DNA from: Chryseobacterium daecheongense
GTDB lineage: Bacteria; Bacteroidota; Bacteroidia; Flavobacteriales; Weeksellaceae
NCBI RefSeq assembly: GCF_003729955.1
Contig: NZ_RJTX01000004.1
Coordinates: 186,001-250,000, forward strand
Direction of reading: 5' to 3'
DNA: 64,000 nt
A program made the translations under genes and the position numbers. A model generated the notes under the pieces. The model was not told the DNA's origin, searched no databases, and worked only from the letters and a program-made list of their open reading frames with translations. Positions 19,547 to 29,353 of this stretch are shown here, piece after piece (position 1 is the first letter of the stretch; each line of letters starts with the position of its first letter).

Positions 19547-21043
19547 ATGAGTGAAAAGTTAATTCTCGCTCTGGACCAAGGTACGACTTCGTCAAGAGCC
19601 ATCTTATTCAATCACAGCGGAGAAATCGAGTATATTTCTCAAAAGAGTTTTGAACAGATATACCCTACTCCGGGATGGGTAGAACATGATCCTAATGAAA
19701 TCTGGTCGTCTCAGATTTCCGTAGCCGCAGAAATCATTGCCAAAGCTGGAATTTCAGGAAGAGAAGTTGCTGCGATCGGCATTACCAACCAACGTGAGAC
19801 CACCATAGTGTGGGACAAAGAAACCGGAGAACCCGTTTACAATGCAATCGTATGGCAGGACAGAAGAACTTCCAAATACTGCGACGAGTTAAAAGAGCAA
19901 GGCCATGCCGAAATGATCCAAGAGAAAACCGGACTGATTTTGGACGCCTATTTTTCAGCTACAAAACTGAAATGGATCCTGGACAATGTAGAAGGAGCAA
20001 GAGAAAAAGCGGAAGCCGGAAAGCTATGCTTTGGAACAGTGGATACTTTCCTTGTCTGGAAACTTACCCGCGGAAAAATGTTCATCACCGATGTTTCAAA
20101 TGCAAGCAGAACCATGCTTTTGAACATTCATACTCTGGATTGGGATAATGATCTATTACAGCTATTCAATATACCAAGAGCTATTCTTCCTGAAGTAAAG
20201 CAAAGCAGTGAGATCTATGGCGAAACGGCCACTACTCTATTCTCAACAAAAATTCCGATTGCCGGAATTGCTGGTGACCAACAAGCCGCCTTATTCGGAC
20301 AGATGTGTACAAAACCCGGAATGGTAAAAAACACCTACGGAACAGGATGCTTTCTTTTAATGAATACAGGTAAAGAAGCTGTTTCTTCAAAAAATAACCT
20401 ATTGACCACTGTTGCCTGGAAAATTAATGGTGAAGTGAATTACGCTTTAGAGGGAAGTGTTTTCGTAGGTGGAGCAGCGATCCAATGGTTGAGAGACGGA
20501 TTGAAATTAATTAGTTCCGCAGAAGAAATCAATGATTTAGCAAAATCTGTTGAAGATAATGGCGGAGTTTATTTTGTTCCTGCATTGACAGGTTTAGGGG
20601 CTCCTCACTGGGATCAGTATGCCCGTGGAACGATTGTAGGGATTACCCGCGGAACAAGTAATGGACATATCGCAAGAGCAACGCTGGAAGGAATAGCATT
20701 TCAGGTGTATGATATCGTAAAAGCAATGGAGGCTGATTCCGGAACAGCAAGTTTTGAATTGAGAGTGGATGGAGGTGCTTCTGCAAGTGATCTTTTAATG
20801 CAGATCCAGTCAGACTTATTCGGGTTCAAAATTACAAGGCCAAAAACATTGGAAACAACAGCATTAGGAGCAGCTTATCTTGCCGGACTTGCCGTTGGAT
20901 ACTGGAAAAGCATTGATGAAATCCAGTCTCAATGGATTGTTGATAAGGATTTCCATCCGCAGCTGGAAAAAGAAAAGGCTGAAAAAATGATCAATACGTG
21001 GAACAAAGCAGTTCAACGTTCTCAAAATTGGATAGAAGATTAA
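19547..21043 (+). CDS. glpK: Glycerol kinase
   Basis: Phosphorylates glycerol with ATP, trapping it in the cytoplasm. FGGY-family kinase: [20 protein letters not shown] at the N-terminus, the phosphate-binding [13 protein letters not shown] around residue 263, and [20 protein letters not shown] with the second signature. 498 residues, standard. Between glpD (19-base gap) and glpF (20-base gap). Confidence 0.97.
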   Translation: MSEKLILALDQGTTSSRAILFNHSGEIEYISQKSFEQIYPTPGWVEHDPNEIWSSQISVAAEIIAKAGISGREVAAIGITNQRETTIVWDKETGEPVYNAIVWQDRRTSKYCDELKEQGHAEMIQEKTGLILDAYFSATKLKWILDNVEGAREKAEAGKLCFGTVDTFLVWKLTRGKMFITDVSNASRTMLLNIHTLDWDNDLLQLFNIPRAILPEVKQSSEIYGETATTLFSTKIPIAGIAGDQQAALFGQMCTKPGMVKNTYGTGCFLLMNTGKEAVSSKNNLLTTVAWKINGEVNYALEGSVFVGGAAIQWLRDGLKLISSAEEINDLAKSVEDNGGVYFVPALTGLGAPHWDQYARGTIVGITRGTSNGHIARATLEGIAFQVYDIVKAMEADSGTASFELRVDGGASASDLLMQIQSDLFGFKITRPKTLETTALGAAYLAGLAVGYWKSIDEIQSQWIVDKDFHPQLEKEKAEKMINTWNKAVQRSQNWIED

Positions 21044-21063
21044 TCTTTCGTAAAAATACAAAT

Positions 21064-21795
21064 ATGACTCCATTTATAGCAGAAATAATCGGAACTATGC
21101 TTCTGATTCTATTAGGAAACGGTGTTGTAGCCAATGTTGTTTTGAAAGGCACCAAAGGAAACAACTCCGGATGGATTGTAATCACCACAGCCTGGGCTTT
21201 GGCAGTTTTCGTAGGAGTAACCGTTGCAGGACCTGTCAGCGGAGCTCATCTGAACCCTGCGGTAACATTAGGTTTGGCCATTGCCGGAAAATTTTCATGG
21301 GATTTGGTTCCTTCCTATATCGCAGCACAAATGATCGGTGCGATGCTGGGTGCCTTCTTAGTTTGGTTATTCAATAAAGATCATTTTGCCATTACTGAAG
21401 ATGAAGGGGCGAAGCTGGCTTGTTTCAGTACAGGTCCCGCCATCAGAAAGCCAATCTCCAATCTGATCAGCGAAACCATTGGGACTTTCGTTTTGGTATT
21501 TGTGATTTTCTATTTTGCAGATCCTAGTCTTTCACTCAATAATGATCCGGGCGCTAAAATCGGATTAGGAACCGTGGGAGCGTTGCCTGTTACACTGTTG
21601 GTCTGGGCAATCGGATTGTCTTTAGGGGGAACTACAGGTTATGCCATCAATCCGGCTCGTGATTTAGGCCCCAGAATAATGCACTCCATTCTTCCGGTAA
21701 AGGGAAGCAGTGATTGGAGCTACGCATGGATTCCTGTTGCAGGACCCATTTTAGGAGCAACCATTGCAGCATTATTATACGGAGCCTTAAGTTAA
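21064..21795 (+). CDS. glpF: Glycerol uptake facilitator (aquaglyceroporin)
   Basis: Inner-membrane channel of the MIP family. Six membrane helices and the two pore motifs GAHLNPAVTLG (first NPA) and GYAINPARDLGPR (second NPA). The Asp after the second NPAR marks the glycerol-conducting subgroup. I use ATG 21064 (MTPFIAEIIGTML, 243 residues); an earlier in-frame ATG would overlap glpK by 46 bases and adds an unrelated tail. Confidence 0.95.
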   Translation: MTPFIAEIIGTMLLILLGNGVVANVVLKGTKGNNSGWIVITTAWALAVFVGVTVAGPVSGAHLNPAVTLGLAIAGKFSWDLVPSYIAAQMIGAMLGAFLVWLFNKDHFAITEDEGAKLACFSTGPAIRKPISNLISETIGTFVLVFVIFYFADPSLSLNNDPGAKIGLGTVGALPVTLLVWAIGLSLGGTTGYAINPARDLGPRIMHSILPVKGSSDWSYAWIPVAGPILGATIAALLYGALS

Positions 21796-21811
21796 TCTCA
21801 AAAAATACTCA

Positions 21812-22612
21812 ATGAAAAAAATAATCTTTTTTTGCCTGGTTTTACTAGGCACAGGGAATCTTTTTGCCCAAGAAAATACACAAGAGCAAGATGAAAGCAG
21901 ACTGGACTTTACAGCAAACATCCAAAACAACCATCTTTGGAGAGGATTAATTATCACAGATAAGCCGGTGGTAATGGGAAATCTATCTTACGCTTTGGAT
22001 AAAGATAAAAAATGGAAAGTCGGGATTTGGGGGGCTTCAGCTTTAACGGATGATAAAGACGGAACCCATTACAAAGAAATCAATTATTATGTTCAGTACT
22101 CGGATGGACGGTTTTATATCGGATTATGGGATTTATTTAATTCCAGAAATATTAATACAGAAATTGCTTCAGATGATATTTTCCATTATTCCAATAGAAG
22201 AACAGCACATATTATTGATTTAAGAACGAATTATTCTTTCGGACCCTCATTTCCAATAAACATTGAAGCGGATATTATGCTTTATGGCGGAGCTAATGCG
22301 GGAGAAGTTATTCTTGAACCGGACGGAAGCTATAAAAAGAACAGGTACTCCACATATGTTCAGGCAAGTTATCCTGTTATTAAAGATAAAAAAGTAAACC
22401 TTGATGCTTTTGTAGGTGCTGGTTTCGCCCTTAATGACAAAAGATTCCTTTATGGAAATGGAGAAAACAGCTTTGATATTGTGAATGTAGGAATAAAAGC
22501 AAGTAAATCTATTAAGATTACTGAACATTATAGCTTACCTGTGTCCATGATGGCCATGTGGAATCCATCTAACAAGTTTGCCAGAATACAACTTGCCGCC
22601 ACCGTATTCTAA
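21812..22612 (+). CDS. Outer-membrane beta-barrel protein of the glycerol operon
   Basis: The 266-residue protein has a signal peptide cleaved after about residue 19 (LLGTGNLFAQ). It then shows alternating aromatic/polar strands through to a terminal Phe (LAATVF), the pattern of an outer-membrane barrel. I do not recognise a named family. It lies 16 bases after glpF and before the operon terminator, so it is very likely co-transcribed with glpDKF. A role in passing glycerol or glycerophosphodiesters across the outer membrane is plausible, by context only. Confidence 0.8.
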   Translation: MKKIIFFCLVLLGTGNLFAQENTQEQDESRLDFTANIQNNHLWRGLIITDKPVVMGNLSYALDKDKKWKVGIWGASALTDDKDGTHYKEINYYVQYSDGRFYIGLWDLFNSRNINTEIASDDIFHYSNRRTAHIIDLRTNYSFGPSFPINIEADIMLYGGANAGEVILEPDGSYKKNRYSTYVQASYPVIKDKKVNLDAFVGAGFALNDKRFLYGNGENSFDIVNVGIKASKSIKITEHYSLPVSMMAMWNPSNKFARIQLAATVF

Positions 22613-22633
22613 ACTACATAATTACCATATTGT

Positions 22634-22665
22634 AAACCATTCTGTTTTCAGGATGGTTTTTTTAT
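22634..22665 (+). terminator. Terminator of the glp operon
   Basis: AAACCATTCTG pairs with CAGGATGGTTT (one G-U) around a TTTT loop, followed by a run of T; it ends the glpD-glpK-glpF-porin transcript. Confidence 0.85.
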
Positions 22666-22768
22666 TTTAAAACTTCGTGTTTCAAACATAAAGTTTTTAT
22701 AAATTAATTACCGTAATTCTACGATTTATTTTTTGGAGGGATATTTTTAACTTTGAGAAAATTTATAT

Positions 22769-23182
22769 ATGAAAAACATTTTCAGCTTACTCATTTTTTG
22801 CATCAGTATCCTGTCTTTTGCACAATCCGGAGCGCCATTCACAGGCAGAAGAGATTTTAATATTGAACAGGGAGCAAGCGGTTCCGGAACTCCGGCTTAT
22901 TATCTTGAAGTAAAAAGCAATGGAGATGTTTATTTCGGTTTCCTCCAGATCAACCAGGCAGATGGAACACAAACCAAAGAGGAAATCAATGCCGGAAAAT
23001 ATAATTCGAAAGTCATGAAAGTTCATTTCAAAACATACAATGAAACTTTTTATGTGAAATTCGATAAAGAAAAGATTTATCTTACGGACGAAAACGGAAA
23101 CATTAAAAAATCCGAAGACTGTTGTCCGGTTTCTGAAATGGGGAAAGGAAGCTGCACCTGCGAAAGTACATTCTATAGATAA
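22769..23182 (+). CDS. Small secreted protein, unknown function
   Basis: Family not recognised. 137 residues with a signal peptide (MKNIFSLLIFCISILSFAQ). The mature part is beta-rich and ends in a Cys cluster (DCCPVSEMGKGSCTCES, four Cys) that could form disulfides or bind metal. The stop TAA overlaps the ATG of the next gene by one base, which points to coupled expression with the lipoprotein and the large protein that follow. Confidence 0.75.
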   Translation: MKNIFSLLIFCISILSFAQSGAPFTGRRDFNIEQGASGSGTPAYYLEVKSNGDVYFGFLQINQADGTQTKEEINAGKYNSKVMKVHFKTYNETFYVKFDKEKIYLTDENGNIKKSEDCCPVSEMGKGSCTCESTFYR

Positions 23183-24162
23183 TGAATGTATTAAGACTTT
23201 TATTATTTTTTTTACTGATTATTTCCTGTACTGAAAAAGAAAATCATCCCTACACTTTTTATTATTGGAAAACCAAGCTTTCATTAGATGTTGAAGAGAA
23301 AAAGGCTTTAGATGAGGCAAGCGCACCTTATCTCTATACCAGATTTTTTGATGTGGATAAAGTGGCTGGAAAATTTCAGCCTGTTGCAGTGATTTCAAAA
23401 GACCAGAGTTTCCGAACTGATAAACTGATTGTTCCTACTGTTTTTATTACCAATCAGACGTTTTTGAGAATTTCGAAAGAGGAGATCAGGTTTCTTGCTC
23501 AAAATGTTCATCAATTAATTCAAAAGAAAATTGAAGAATATGGACTGAAAGTTAATAACGAAATTCAGATTGACTGTGACTGGACCGGCGGAACCCGTGA
23601 TGACTATTTTCAATTTTTAAAAGAGCTGAAGAAAATTTCCGGAAAGGAGATCACCTGTACGCTTCGTCTTCACCAGGTAAAAGATAAAAATCTGACCGGA
23701 ATTCCTCCCGTAGAAAAAGTGTATCTGATGTGCTACTCCACTTCATCTCCTTTGGAAACGTCAGATAAGAATTCCATTCTGGACATCAATATCCTGAAAA
23801 GCTATCTCTCCAGACTGGAAGATTATCCCATCAAAAAAATTGAAGTTGCGCTTCCGATTTATTCATGGGGAATTGTCACCAACCATTTGGGAAAGCATAA
23901 ACTCATTAATGCACTATCAAGGAAAGATCTTGAAAATCCCGCATTCAAGAAGATCGCAGAAAATGAAGTTGTGATTATGAAAGACGGCTTCTATTTTGGA
24001 AACTATCTGAACAAAGGTTTCACTATCAAAGTAGAAGAAATTACGGAAAATCAGCTGAAAGACGTCGTTGGTTTCCTGAACAAAAAAATACCTCATTTTA
24101 CCATCATATATTATCAATTAGATAGTAAATTTGTAATGACCCACAACTTTGAAAAGTGGTAA
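23182..24162 (+). CDS. Lipoprotein with a glycosidase-like barrel (DUF3142-like)
   Basis: 326 residues with a lipobox (LLIISCTEK) near residue 16, so membrane anchored. Segments such as EIQIDCDWTGGTRDDYFQFL (about residues 124-143), ITCTLRLHQV, KVYLMCYS and EVALPIYSWG read as successive TIM-barrel strands. The Asp-x-Asp strand resembles DUF3142 proteins, related to glycosidases. Catalytic residues cannot be assigned with certainty. Starts on the stop codon of the upstream secreted protein and is followed 24 bases later by the 906-residue protein. Confidence 0.7.
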   Translation: MNVLRLLLFFLLIISCTEKENHPYTFYYWKTKLSLDVEEKKALDEASAPYLYTRFFDVDKVAGKFQPVAVISKDQSFRTDKLIVPTVFITNQTFLRISKEEIRFLAQNVHQLIQKKIEEYGLKVNNEIQIDCDWTGGTRDDYFQFLKELKKISGKEITCTLRLHQVKDKNLTGIPPVEKVYLMCYSTSSPLETSDKNSILDINILKSYLSRLEDYPIKKIEVALPIYSWGIVTNHLGKHKLINALSRKDLENPAFKKIAENEVVIMKDGFYFGNYLNKGFTIKVEEITENQLKDVVGFLNKKIPHFTIIYYQLDSKFVMTHNFEKW

Positions 24163-24186
24163 GTCACCCTCCAAAACAAAACTAAT

Positions 24187-26907
24187 ATGAAAAAGTACAT
24201 TCTTTCGCTGGCTGTATTATCGTTTTTTTATACAAAATCCGATGCTTGCGCATGGGCAGATCCTGATTATGATTATTTCAACCTGTTTACGCAGACGATC
24301 ATTAAAGATAAATCTTACCTGCCATTTCTGCATAGTTATTCAACCCGGTTTTATACAGAGTTTAATTATTCACAGATCCCGGATGAAAATATCGCTTCAT
24401 GGAAACAGTTTTTCAATAATCAATTAAGCTATGCTGAAACTGATTATCTGGTCAATAAAATGAGTATGAACGATCTTAATGATCTGAAGAAAGGAAATCC
24501 GAATAATCCATTACTCAAAAAACTGGGTACCGGTTTCTACTCAAAATACCGCGAAGGAATCGATTATCTGATTGAGGCAAAATATCTGGAGCCTTATATG
24601 AGAATCAATTTCGTTGAAAACCCGGATTCATTTTATTACAGCCGTGCGGAAAGCGATAAAAATGCCACCAATTTAGATTACAACAAAACCATCTCTGCCT
24701 TAACGTCTTTATATAATGCGGCGAAAAACCCGGAAATCAAACAGCGATATGGGTATCAGCTCGTCCGTTTCAATCATTATACCCGGAATTACGATAAAGC
24801 TTTACAGGCTTTTAAAACCTACGTTGAACCTATCCGGTTGAAAGGCGCTCCTTATTTCATGGCTCTTGATCAATTAGCGGGAGCACAAAGAGGATTGCAG
24901 ATGAACAGTGATGCTAACTGGAATTTTTTCCAGGTTTTTATGAACAGTAAAAGCCGTAAAGAATCCGCATTCGTTTCTATGAAGCTTTCAGATACTGCTT
25001 CTTTCAACAATATCATGAAAAGAGCGGGGAATAATGAGGAAAAAAACATGGCTTATTTCCTTTTGGGGTATGAAGATTTTGCCAATCCGATCCCTTTAAT
25101 GGAAAAGATGTATGACATCAATCCCGATTCGGAAATTCTGAAGGTAATGGCTGCAAGAAGTATCAATGAGCTTGAGAGAAGCTATCTTCCAACTTATTAT
25201 TATGCTTCAGATGATGTTAATAATCCCGTTGTTCAAAAGAGTAATTCTGATAAGCCCAACGACCAAACTGAAGTGAAGGAAGTAAAAAAAGAGAAACTTT
25301 CTTTTTGGGATAAGATTGTGAGGTTCTTTAAAAACCTTTTCGGAGGTTCTAAATCTGATAAAAAAGAGGGTGAAAAGAAATCTGATCAGAGTGATGACGA
25401 ATTATTGGACAACCCAAACAGAATTCCTTTTTATACTCAGAATACCGGTTATTACTGGTCCGAAAATAAGCCCACCGATTTTTTAGGTGATCTGGCTAAA
25501 TTCACTGAGAAAACAAAAGAGAAATCTAAAGATGAATTCTGGCAGATCGCAGATGCTTATTTAAAGTTTCTGAGCAAAGATTATGAAGGAAGTACTGAAA
25601 TTCTGAATGACATTAAAACAAACAATCCCGAATACCTGGAAGAGATCAAAAGAATGAAAGTTCTGAATGATATTGTTTCCCAACCAAAGATCACAGCGGA
25701 ATATGAAGATCATCTCATGAAAAACTATGCTGAATATTTTATTGAAAGAAAACCAGTTGCGACTGACAGCATCAATTCTGATTACAATAATTATTATGGT
25801 CCTGTTCCTTCCACCGCTTCTTTCCTTAAGGATGTTTTGGCCAACCGCTATTATCTTCAGGGAGAAGACGGAAAATCGTTCCTGATGAGCAATAAGCTTT
25901 CTGATCTCCAGTATAATCCGAACTCAAGCCTGGTAAAAAGTGTGGAAGAGTTTTATAAAAAACCAAATAAAACCCGGTTTGAGCAGCAGATCATTGCCAA
26001 AAACATGGATGATGTTGGAAATATTGATGCATTTTTCAATGTGATTTATGGAGACCGGGCAATGAGAATGGGTGACTTTGCGAAAGCAAAATCTTACTAT
26101 GCAAAGGCACAAGGTTTTGTAGGAATCCCAAGATTGAATTATGATTGGGTTTCCAGTGAAAAGCCTAATGTTCCACACCAATATGCTCAGAATGAATATA
26201 ACGGTTTCAGAAATATCTCTAATCTTGTCTTTGGACATAATGTGTGGGAAAGTTTTGAAAGCTCAGATACCGTAAGCATGGAAGCTGAAGATTACTCTCC
26301 ATTCCCTTTCATTAAGCCTAATATGAATAAGCTTGAACTAGCAGATGCGCTCATTCAGCTTAGCAAAATTGCGAACGGCAAGGATGAAAAAGCGGCAAAA
26401 GCAAACCAGCTGATCGGTAATTTACTGTATAATACTTCCATCCTTGGATATTACAGACATTTATTTGTAATGGATGTAGATAATACGAACGGTGGGAAAT
26501 TTGATTTCTGGAGCACCAAGAACAAAACACCTTATCAGTATTATTATAAAAATTTCCTGTATACTTCTTATATAGAGCCGGATAATTTTGATCTGGCAAT
26601 CAATTATTATAAAAAAGCACTGCAGCTGAATCCAAACAGAGAGCAGAAAGCAAGAATACTTTTCCAGATGGCCAGCGCAGAACAAGGAAAATATTATCAG
26701 TATGAGGCAAAAAATCCTGCCAATATCGATTATTCAGATCCCAAGTGGTCAGAAAAAAATCAAGCTCATGAAAAGCAGATGCAGGATATTAAAAACCAAA
26801 AATTCAGAACGTATTTCGCACTATTGAAAACACAATATGCAGATACTGAAACGTCAAAGAGCTTAATGGGCAGCTGCTCATATTTTGACTACTTTATGAA
26901 ACGATAA
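24187..26907 (+). CDS. Large secreted repeat protein (TPR-like), unknown function
   Basis: 906 residues with a signal peptide (MKKYILSLAVLSFFYTKSDA). The body is helical with repeated short aromatic motifs. The clearest tetratricopeptide-like unit is near residues 795-830 (LAINYYKKALQLNPNREQKA). A charged linker with KNLFGGSKSDKKEGEKK (about 380-400) divides it in two. No catalytic motif is visible, and no membrane anchor beyond the signal peptide. Last gene of a three-gene unit with the secreted Cys protein and the barrel lipoprotein; a scaffold in a periplasmic or surface complex is an inference. Confidence 0.7.
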   Translation: MKKYILSLAVLSFFYTKSDACAWADPDYDYFNLFTQTIIKDKSYLPFLHSYSTRFYTEFNYSQIPDENIASWKQFFNNQLSYAETDYLVNKMSMNDLNDLKKGNPNNPLLKKLGTGFYSKYREGIDYLIEAKYLEPYMRINFVENPDSFYYSRAESDKNATNLDYNKTISALTSLYNAAKNPEIKQRYGYQLVRFNHYTRNYDKALQAFKTYVEPIRLKGAPYFMALDQLAGAQRGLQMNSDANWNFFQVFMNSKSRKESAFVSMKLSDTASFNNIMKRAGNNEEKNMAYFLLGYEDFANPIPLMEKMYDINPDSEILKVMAARSINELERSYLPTYYYASDDVNNPVVQKSNSDKPNDQTEVKEVKKEKLSFWDKIVRFFKNLFGGSKSDKKEGEKKSDQSDDELLDNPNRIPFYTQNTGYYWSENKPTDFLGDLAKFTEKTKEKSKDEFWQIADAYLKFLSKDYEGSTEILNDIKTNNPEYLEEIKRMKVLNDIVSQPKITAEYEDHLMKNYAEYFIERKPVATDSINSDYNNYYGPVPSTASFLKDVLANRYYLQGEDGKSFLMSNKLSDLQYNPNSSLVKSVEEFYKKPNKTRFEQQIIAKNMDDVGNIDAFFNVIYGDRAMRMGDFAKAKSYYAKAQGFVGIPRLNYDWVSSEKPNVPHQYAQNEYNGFRNISNLVFGHNVWESFESSDTVSMEAEDYSPFPFIKPNMNKLELADALIQLSKIANGKDEKAAKANQLIGNLLYNTSILGYYRHLFVMDVDNTNGGKFDFWSTKNKTPYQYYYKNFLYTSYIEPDNFDLAINYYKKALQLNPNREQKARILFQMASAEQGKYYQYEAKNPANIDYSDPKWSEKNQAHEKQMQDIKNQKFRTYFALLKTQYADTETSKSLMGSCSYFDYFMKR

Positions 26908-26922
26908 TTAATTGGAAACAAT

Positions 26923-26953
26923 AAAAAAAGGAATCAATGTGATTCCTTTTTTT
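26923..26953. terminator. Bidirectional terminator
   Basis: AAAAAAAGGAATC and GATTCCTTTTTTT form a stem with a 5-base loop. It can end both the plus-strand three-gene unit and the minus-strand permease-like gene, whose last codons lie inside it. Confidence 0.85.
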
Positions 26954-27431
26954 GTTGTTTCTGTAGCCATTCCTCATGCTTTTTCATAAAGAACTCATGC
27001 TTATAATTATGATTCCTCTCCGCCGCATCTATGGAATGAGAGGTATGAATATCCGCGTCTTCTTTGGCAAGATCGGAAAGCTTTTCGTAATAGGTGTGTA
27101 ATTGATCCAACTCCTCCTCATTAAGGTCTTCAATATCTACAATCCTGTTGCTGGATTTTTCATGGGAGGCAATCAGCTCATTAAGCTTGATCTGTATCGC
27201 TTTGGAGTCCTTGTTTTGGGCTTTTTGAATTAAAAAAACCATCAAAAACGTAATGATTGTTGTTCCTGTATTGATTACCAACTGCCATGTTTCCGAATAA
27301 TTGAAAATGGGTCCCGACAATGCCCATATTACGACAATTGCCGTAGCCCCGAGAAATGCATGAGGACTTCCTGTAAATTTGGTTGCCCAATCTGAAAATC
27401 GTTCAAAAATATTCTTTTTTGACTTTGCCAT
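26934..27431 (-). CDS. Low-affinity iron permease family protein
   Basis: Small inner-membrane protein resembling the low-affinity iron permease family (Fet4-like, DUF/PF04120 type). Two membrane helices near residues 28-46 and 54-73 (the second followed by FLIQKAQNKDSKAIQIKLNE, the conserved Asn-x-Asp-x-x-Ala stretch), then a hydrophilic helical tail rich in Glu and His. ATG 27431 (MAKSKKNIFERFSDWATK, 165 residues) is preferred over an earlier ATG that adds MICCKLIH. Actual iron transport by the bacterial members is not established. Confidence 0.75.
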   Translation of the reverse strand: MAKSKKNIFERFSDWATKFTGSPHAFLGATAIVVIWALSGPIFNYSETWQLVINTGTTIITFLMVFLIQKAQNKDSKAIQIKLNELIASHEKSSNRIVDIEDLNEEELDQLHTYYEKLSDLAKEDADIHTSHSIDAAERNHNYKHEFFMKKHEEWLQKQQKKESH

Positions 27432-27499
27432 ATGTATCAGTTTACAACATATCAATCAAAAACTCCGCCGAAATAGACAGAGTTTGGATAAATAAATGG

Positions 27500-28324
27500 T
27501 TAATATGCTACAGCTTTATCCAGCTCGATAGGATTATTAGTTTTTCGGAGCATATCCTGAAGCTTTTTGCTAAGCTCATTGAACTGCTCTATATTGGTGA
27601 TTTTGGTTCCCATAACAAACATTTGTCCCTGCATGTTTTCCTTAAAATTGTTCCGCATGCTTGCTAGTGGATCATTAAAGAATTCTTTCTTTTTTTTCTC
27701 GCGGATTTTCTCCGAGATTTCCAAAGGCTTTCTGCCATAAAATGTTTCTACAATTCCGGTAGTATCATAGGTTTCTTTTAATTTCTTATTCTTTATCAAA
27801 GTAAAAATAAAATTACCTTTTGAATCTTCCAGCTCAAAGACAAGTCCCGGTAAGCCATTAAACTTATATGGTCCTTCAGAAATATTGATATCTTTATTAA
27901 ACCACGCAGTCCAGTTTCTGCCTCCAAAGCGTGCTGTTGCTTTTTGTAAAGTATATTCACCCATTTTTTTGGTTTCTCCGGACAAATTCCAATTGATTCT
28001 ATCTTCCGTTGTATAACTGAATATATCAAAATTAATCAGTTCATAATTTTGATTTTTAAAGGAATTCCTTTCTCTTTTTATAGCAGGAAATTCACCTCCA
28101 TACTGGTGTTCATAATTCCCTTTTGCTTTGTTGATAGAGTCCGATTCCAGATAATAGTATTCGTAAAACTTTACATCTTTTGGATTTACATCTAATACAA
28201 AATTTAATTTATCAAACTGCTTTTGCGTTGAATCTCTCTTAAACTGTAGCTCATAAATAAACCGATTAGTTTGTGCGGTAAGCGACAAGCTAATCAATAA
28301 CATAATGAATAATAGTTTTTTCAT
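27500..28324 (-). CDS. GLPGLI family protein
   Basis: Exported protein of a Bacteroidota-specific family named for its motif, here GPYKFNGLPGLVFELED near residue 155. 274 residues, signal peptide MKKLLFIMLLISLSLTAQ. The region before the motif (RFGGRNWTAWFNKDI) is also conserved. Function unknown; members often sit near TonB-dependent receptors, which are absent here. Paralogue of the next gene upstream, which it follows by 51 bases. Confidence 0.9.
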   Translation of the reverse strand: MKKLLFIMLLISLSLTAQTNRFIYELQFKRDSTQKQFDKLNFVLDVNPKDVKFYEYYYLESDSINKAKGNYEHQYGGEFPAIKRERNSFKNQNYELINFDIFSYTTEDRINWNLSGETKKMGEYTLQKATARFGGRNWTAWFNKDINISEGPYKFNGLPGLVFELEDSKGNFIFTLIKNKKLKETYDTTGIVETFYGRKPLEISEKIREKKKKEFFNDPLASMRNNFKENMQGQMFVMGTKITNIEQFNELSKKLQDMLRKTNNPIELDKAVAY

Positions 28325-28375
28325 AAATAATAATGTTGTTAAAATTGTAGGCTTATTATTTCTTCATTATTACAA

Positions 28376-29203
28376 TCAATCCGGATAATGTATGGCCTTG
28401 TTGAGTTCAATTGGATTGTTATATTTTTTCATTCTTTGTTGTTCCTCTTTTTCATAAAGCCTGAGTTCTTCCGGCTTATAAATAGTTCTTCCATCCTCCA
28501 ACTGCAATTTATTGTTCTCGTCAATCTCCAACTGACCACTTTTGATAAATTTCAAAGGACTTTTATAATAACTCATCAGAAGATTCTGATACTTAGAATA
28601 AGGAATTTCAACTCCTCTCTCCTTAACATTTTTAAAGAATTTCACATATTGGGTTTCTTTAAAGTTTTGTGTTTTATTAAGGCTGAAGTGATAGTTCTCT
28701 TTATCATCATACAATTCCACAATCATTCCTGGTAGACCGTGGAATTTATATGGCCCTTCCTGAAAAGGAAACTCATTTGAAAACCAAGCGATCCAGTTTC
28801 TTCCTCCAAAACGTAGTGTCGCTTTTTGTAATTTTACACCTTCTATATTTTTTGTTTCTTTTTGAATGTTCCATTTCATCTCCGGCTTGTCTTTCAGCTG
28901 ATAGACTTCAAAAAACTGAACATTGTAAAGCGTATATTCTTTTGCTTTTAAATTTTTACTAAGTAAATCACTAAGCTTTCCTTCAAAAGTCTTTATGTTA
29001 TTCGCCTTTTCTATGGAATCACTTAAGAAATAAGATCTCTCATAATAATAAGTTTCGGTTGGGTTTATATCCAAATAATAATTGGTTTTACGGACATTGG
29101 TGGAGGTGGAATCTGGTTTATAAACCATATCATAAATAAAACGATGAGTTTGCCCGGTCAATGACAAACTGAATATCAACATGAGTAATACAATTTTTCT
29201 CAT
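28376..29203 (-). CDS. GLPGLI family protein
   Basis: Second GLPGLI paralogue, 275 residues with signal peptide MRKIVLLMLIFSLSLTGQ. It shares RFGGRNWIAWFSNEF and GPYKFHGLPGMIVELYD with the downstream copy and the same N-terminal layout (RFIYDMVYKPDSTS), so the pair arose by tandem duplication. Two minus-strand matches to TAnnTTTG (29215-29222 and 29223-29230) lie just upstream of its start. Function unknown. Confidence 0.9.
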   Translation of the reverse strand: MRKIVLLMLIFSLSLTGQTHRFIYDMVYKPDSTSTNVRKTNYYLDINPTETYYYERSYFLSDSIEKANNIKTFEGKLSDLLSKNLKAKEYTLYNVQFFEVYQLKDKPEMKWNIQKETKNIEGVKLQKATLRFGGRNWIAWFSNEFPFQEGPYKFHGLPGMIVELYDDKENYHFSLNKTQNFKETQYVKFFKNVKERGVEIPYSKYQNLLMSYYKSPLKFIKSGQLEIDENNKLQLEDGRTIYKPEELRLYEKEEQQRMKKYNNPIELNKAIHYPD

Positions 29204-29298
29204 AACTTTTTTTACAAATGTACAAATTTAAAAGAACCTTGCAATACATAATAGTAAAAAATTAAAAATACATGTCGAAAATATTTTAAAATAAAAAA

Positions 29299-29324
29299 AT
29301 CCGCTCCCTTTAAAGGGAGCGGAT
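29299..29324 (-). terminator. Terminator of the rpsL-rpsJ operon
   Basis: A perfect 26-base palindrome whose halves are ATCCGCTCCCTTT and AAAGGGAGCGGAT, followed on the minus strand by seven T. It lies 30 bases after rpsJ and closes the str-type operon. Confidence 0.9.
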
Positions 29325-29353
29325 TCATATAATCACGGCTTAAGTGCACGTTA

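Noticed and set aside
29235..29255. TGCAATA half-site similar to the zntA palindrome
   Set aside because: Only one arm is present; expected by chance in AT-rich DNA.
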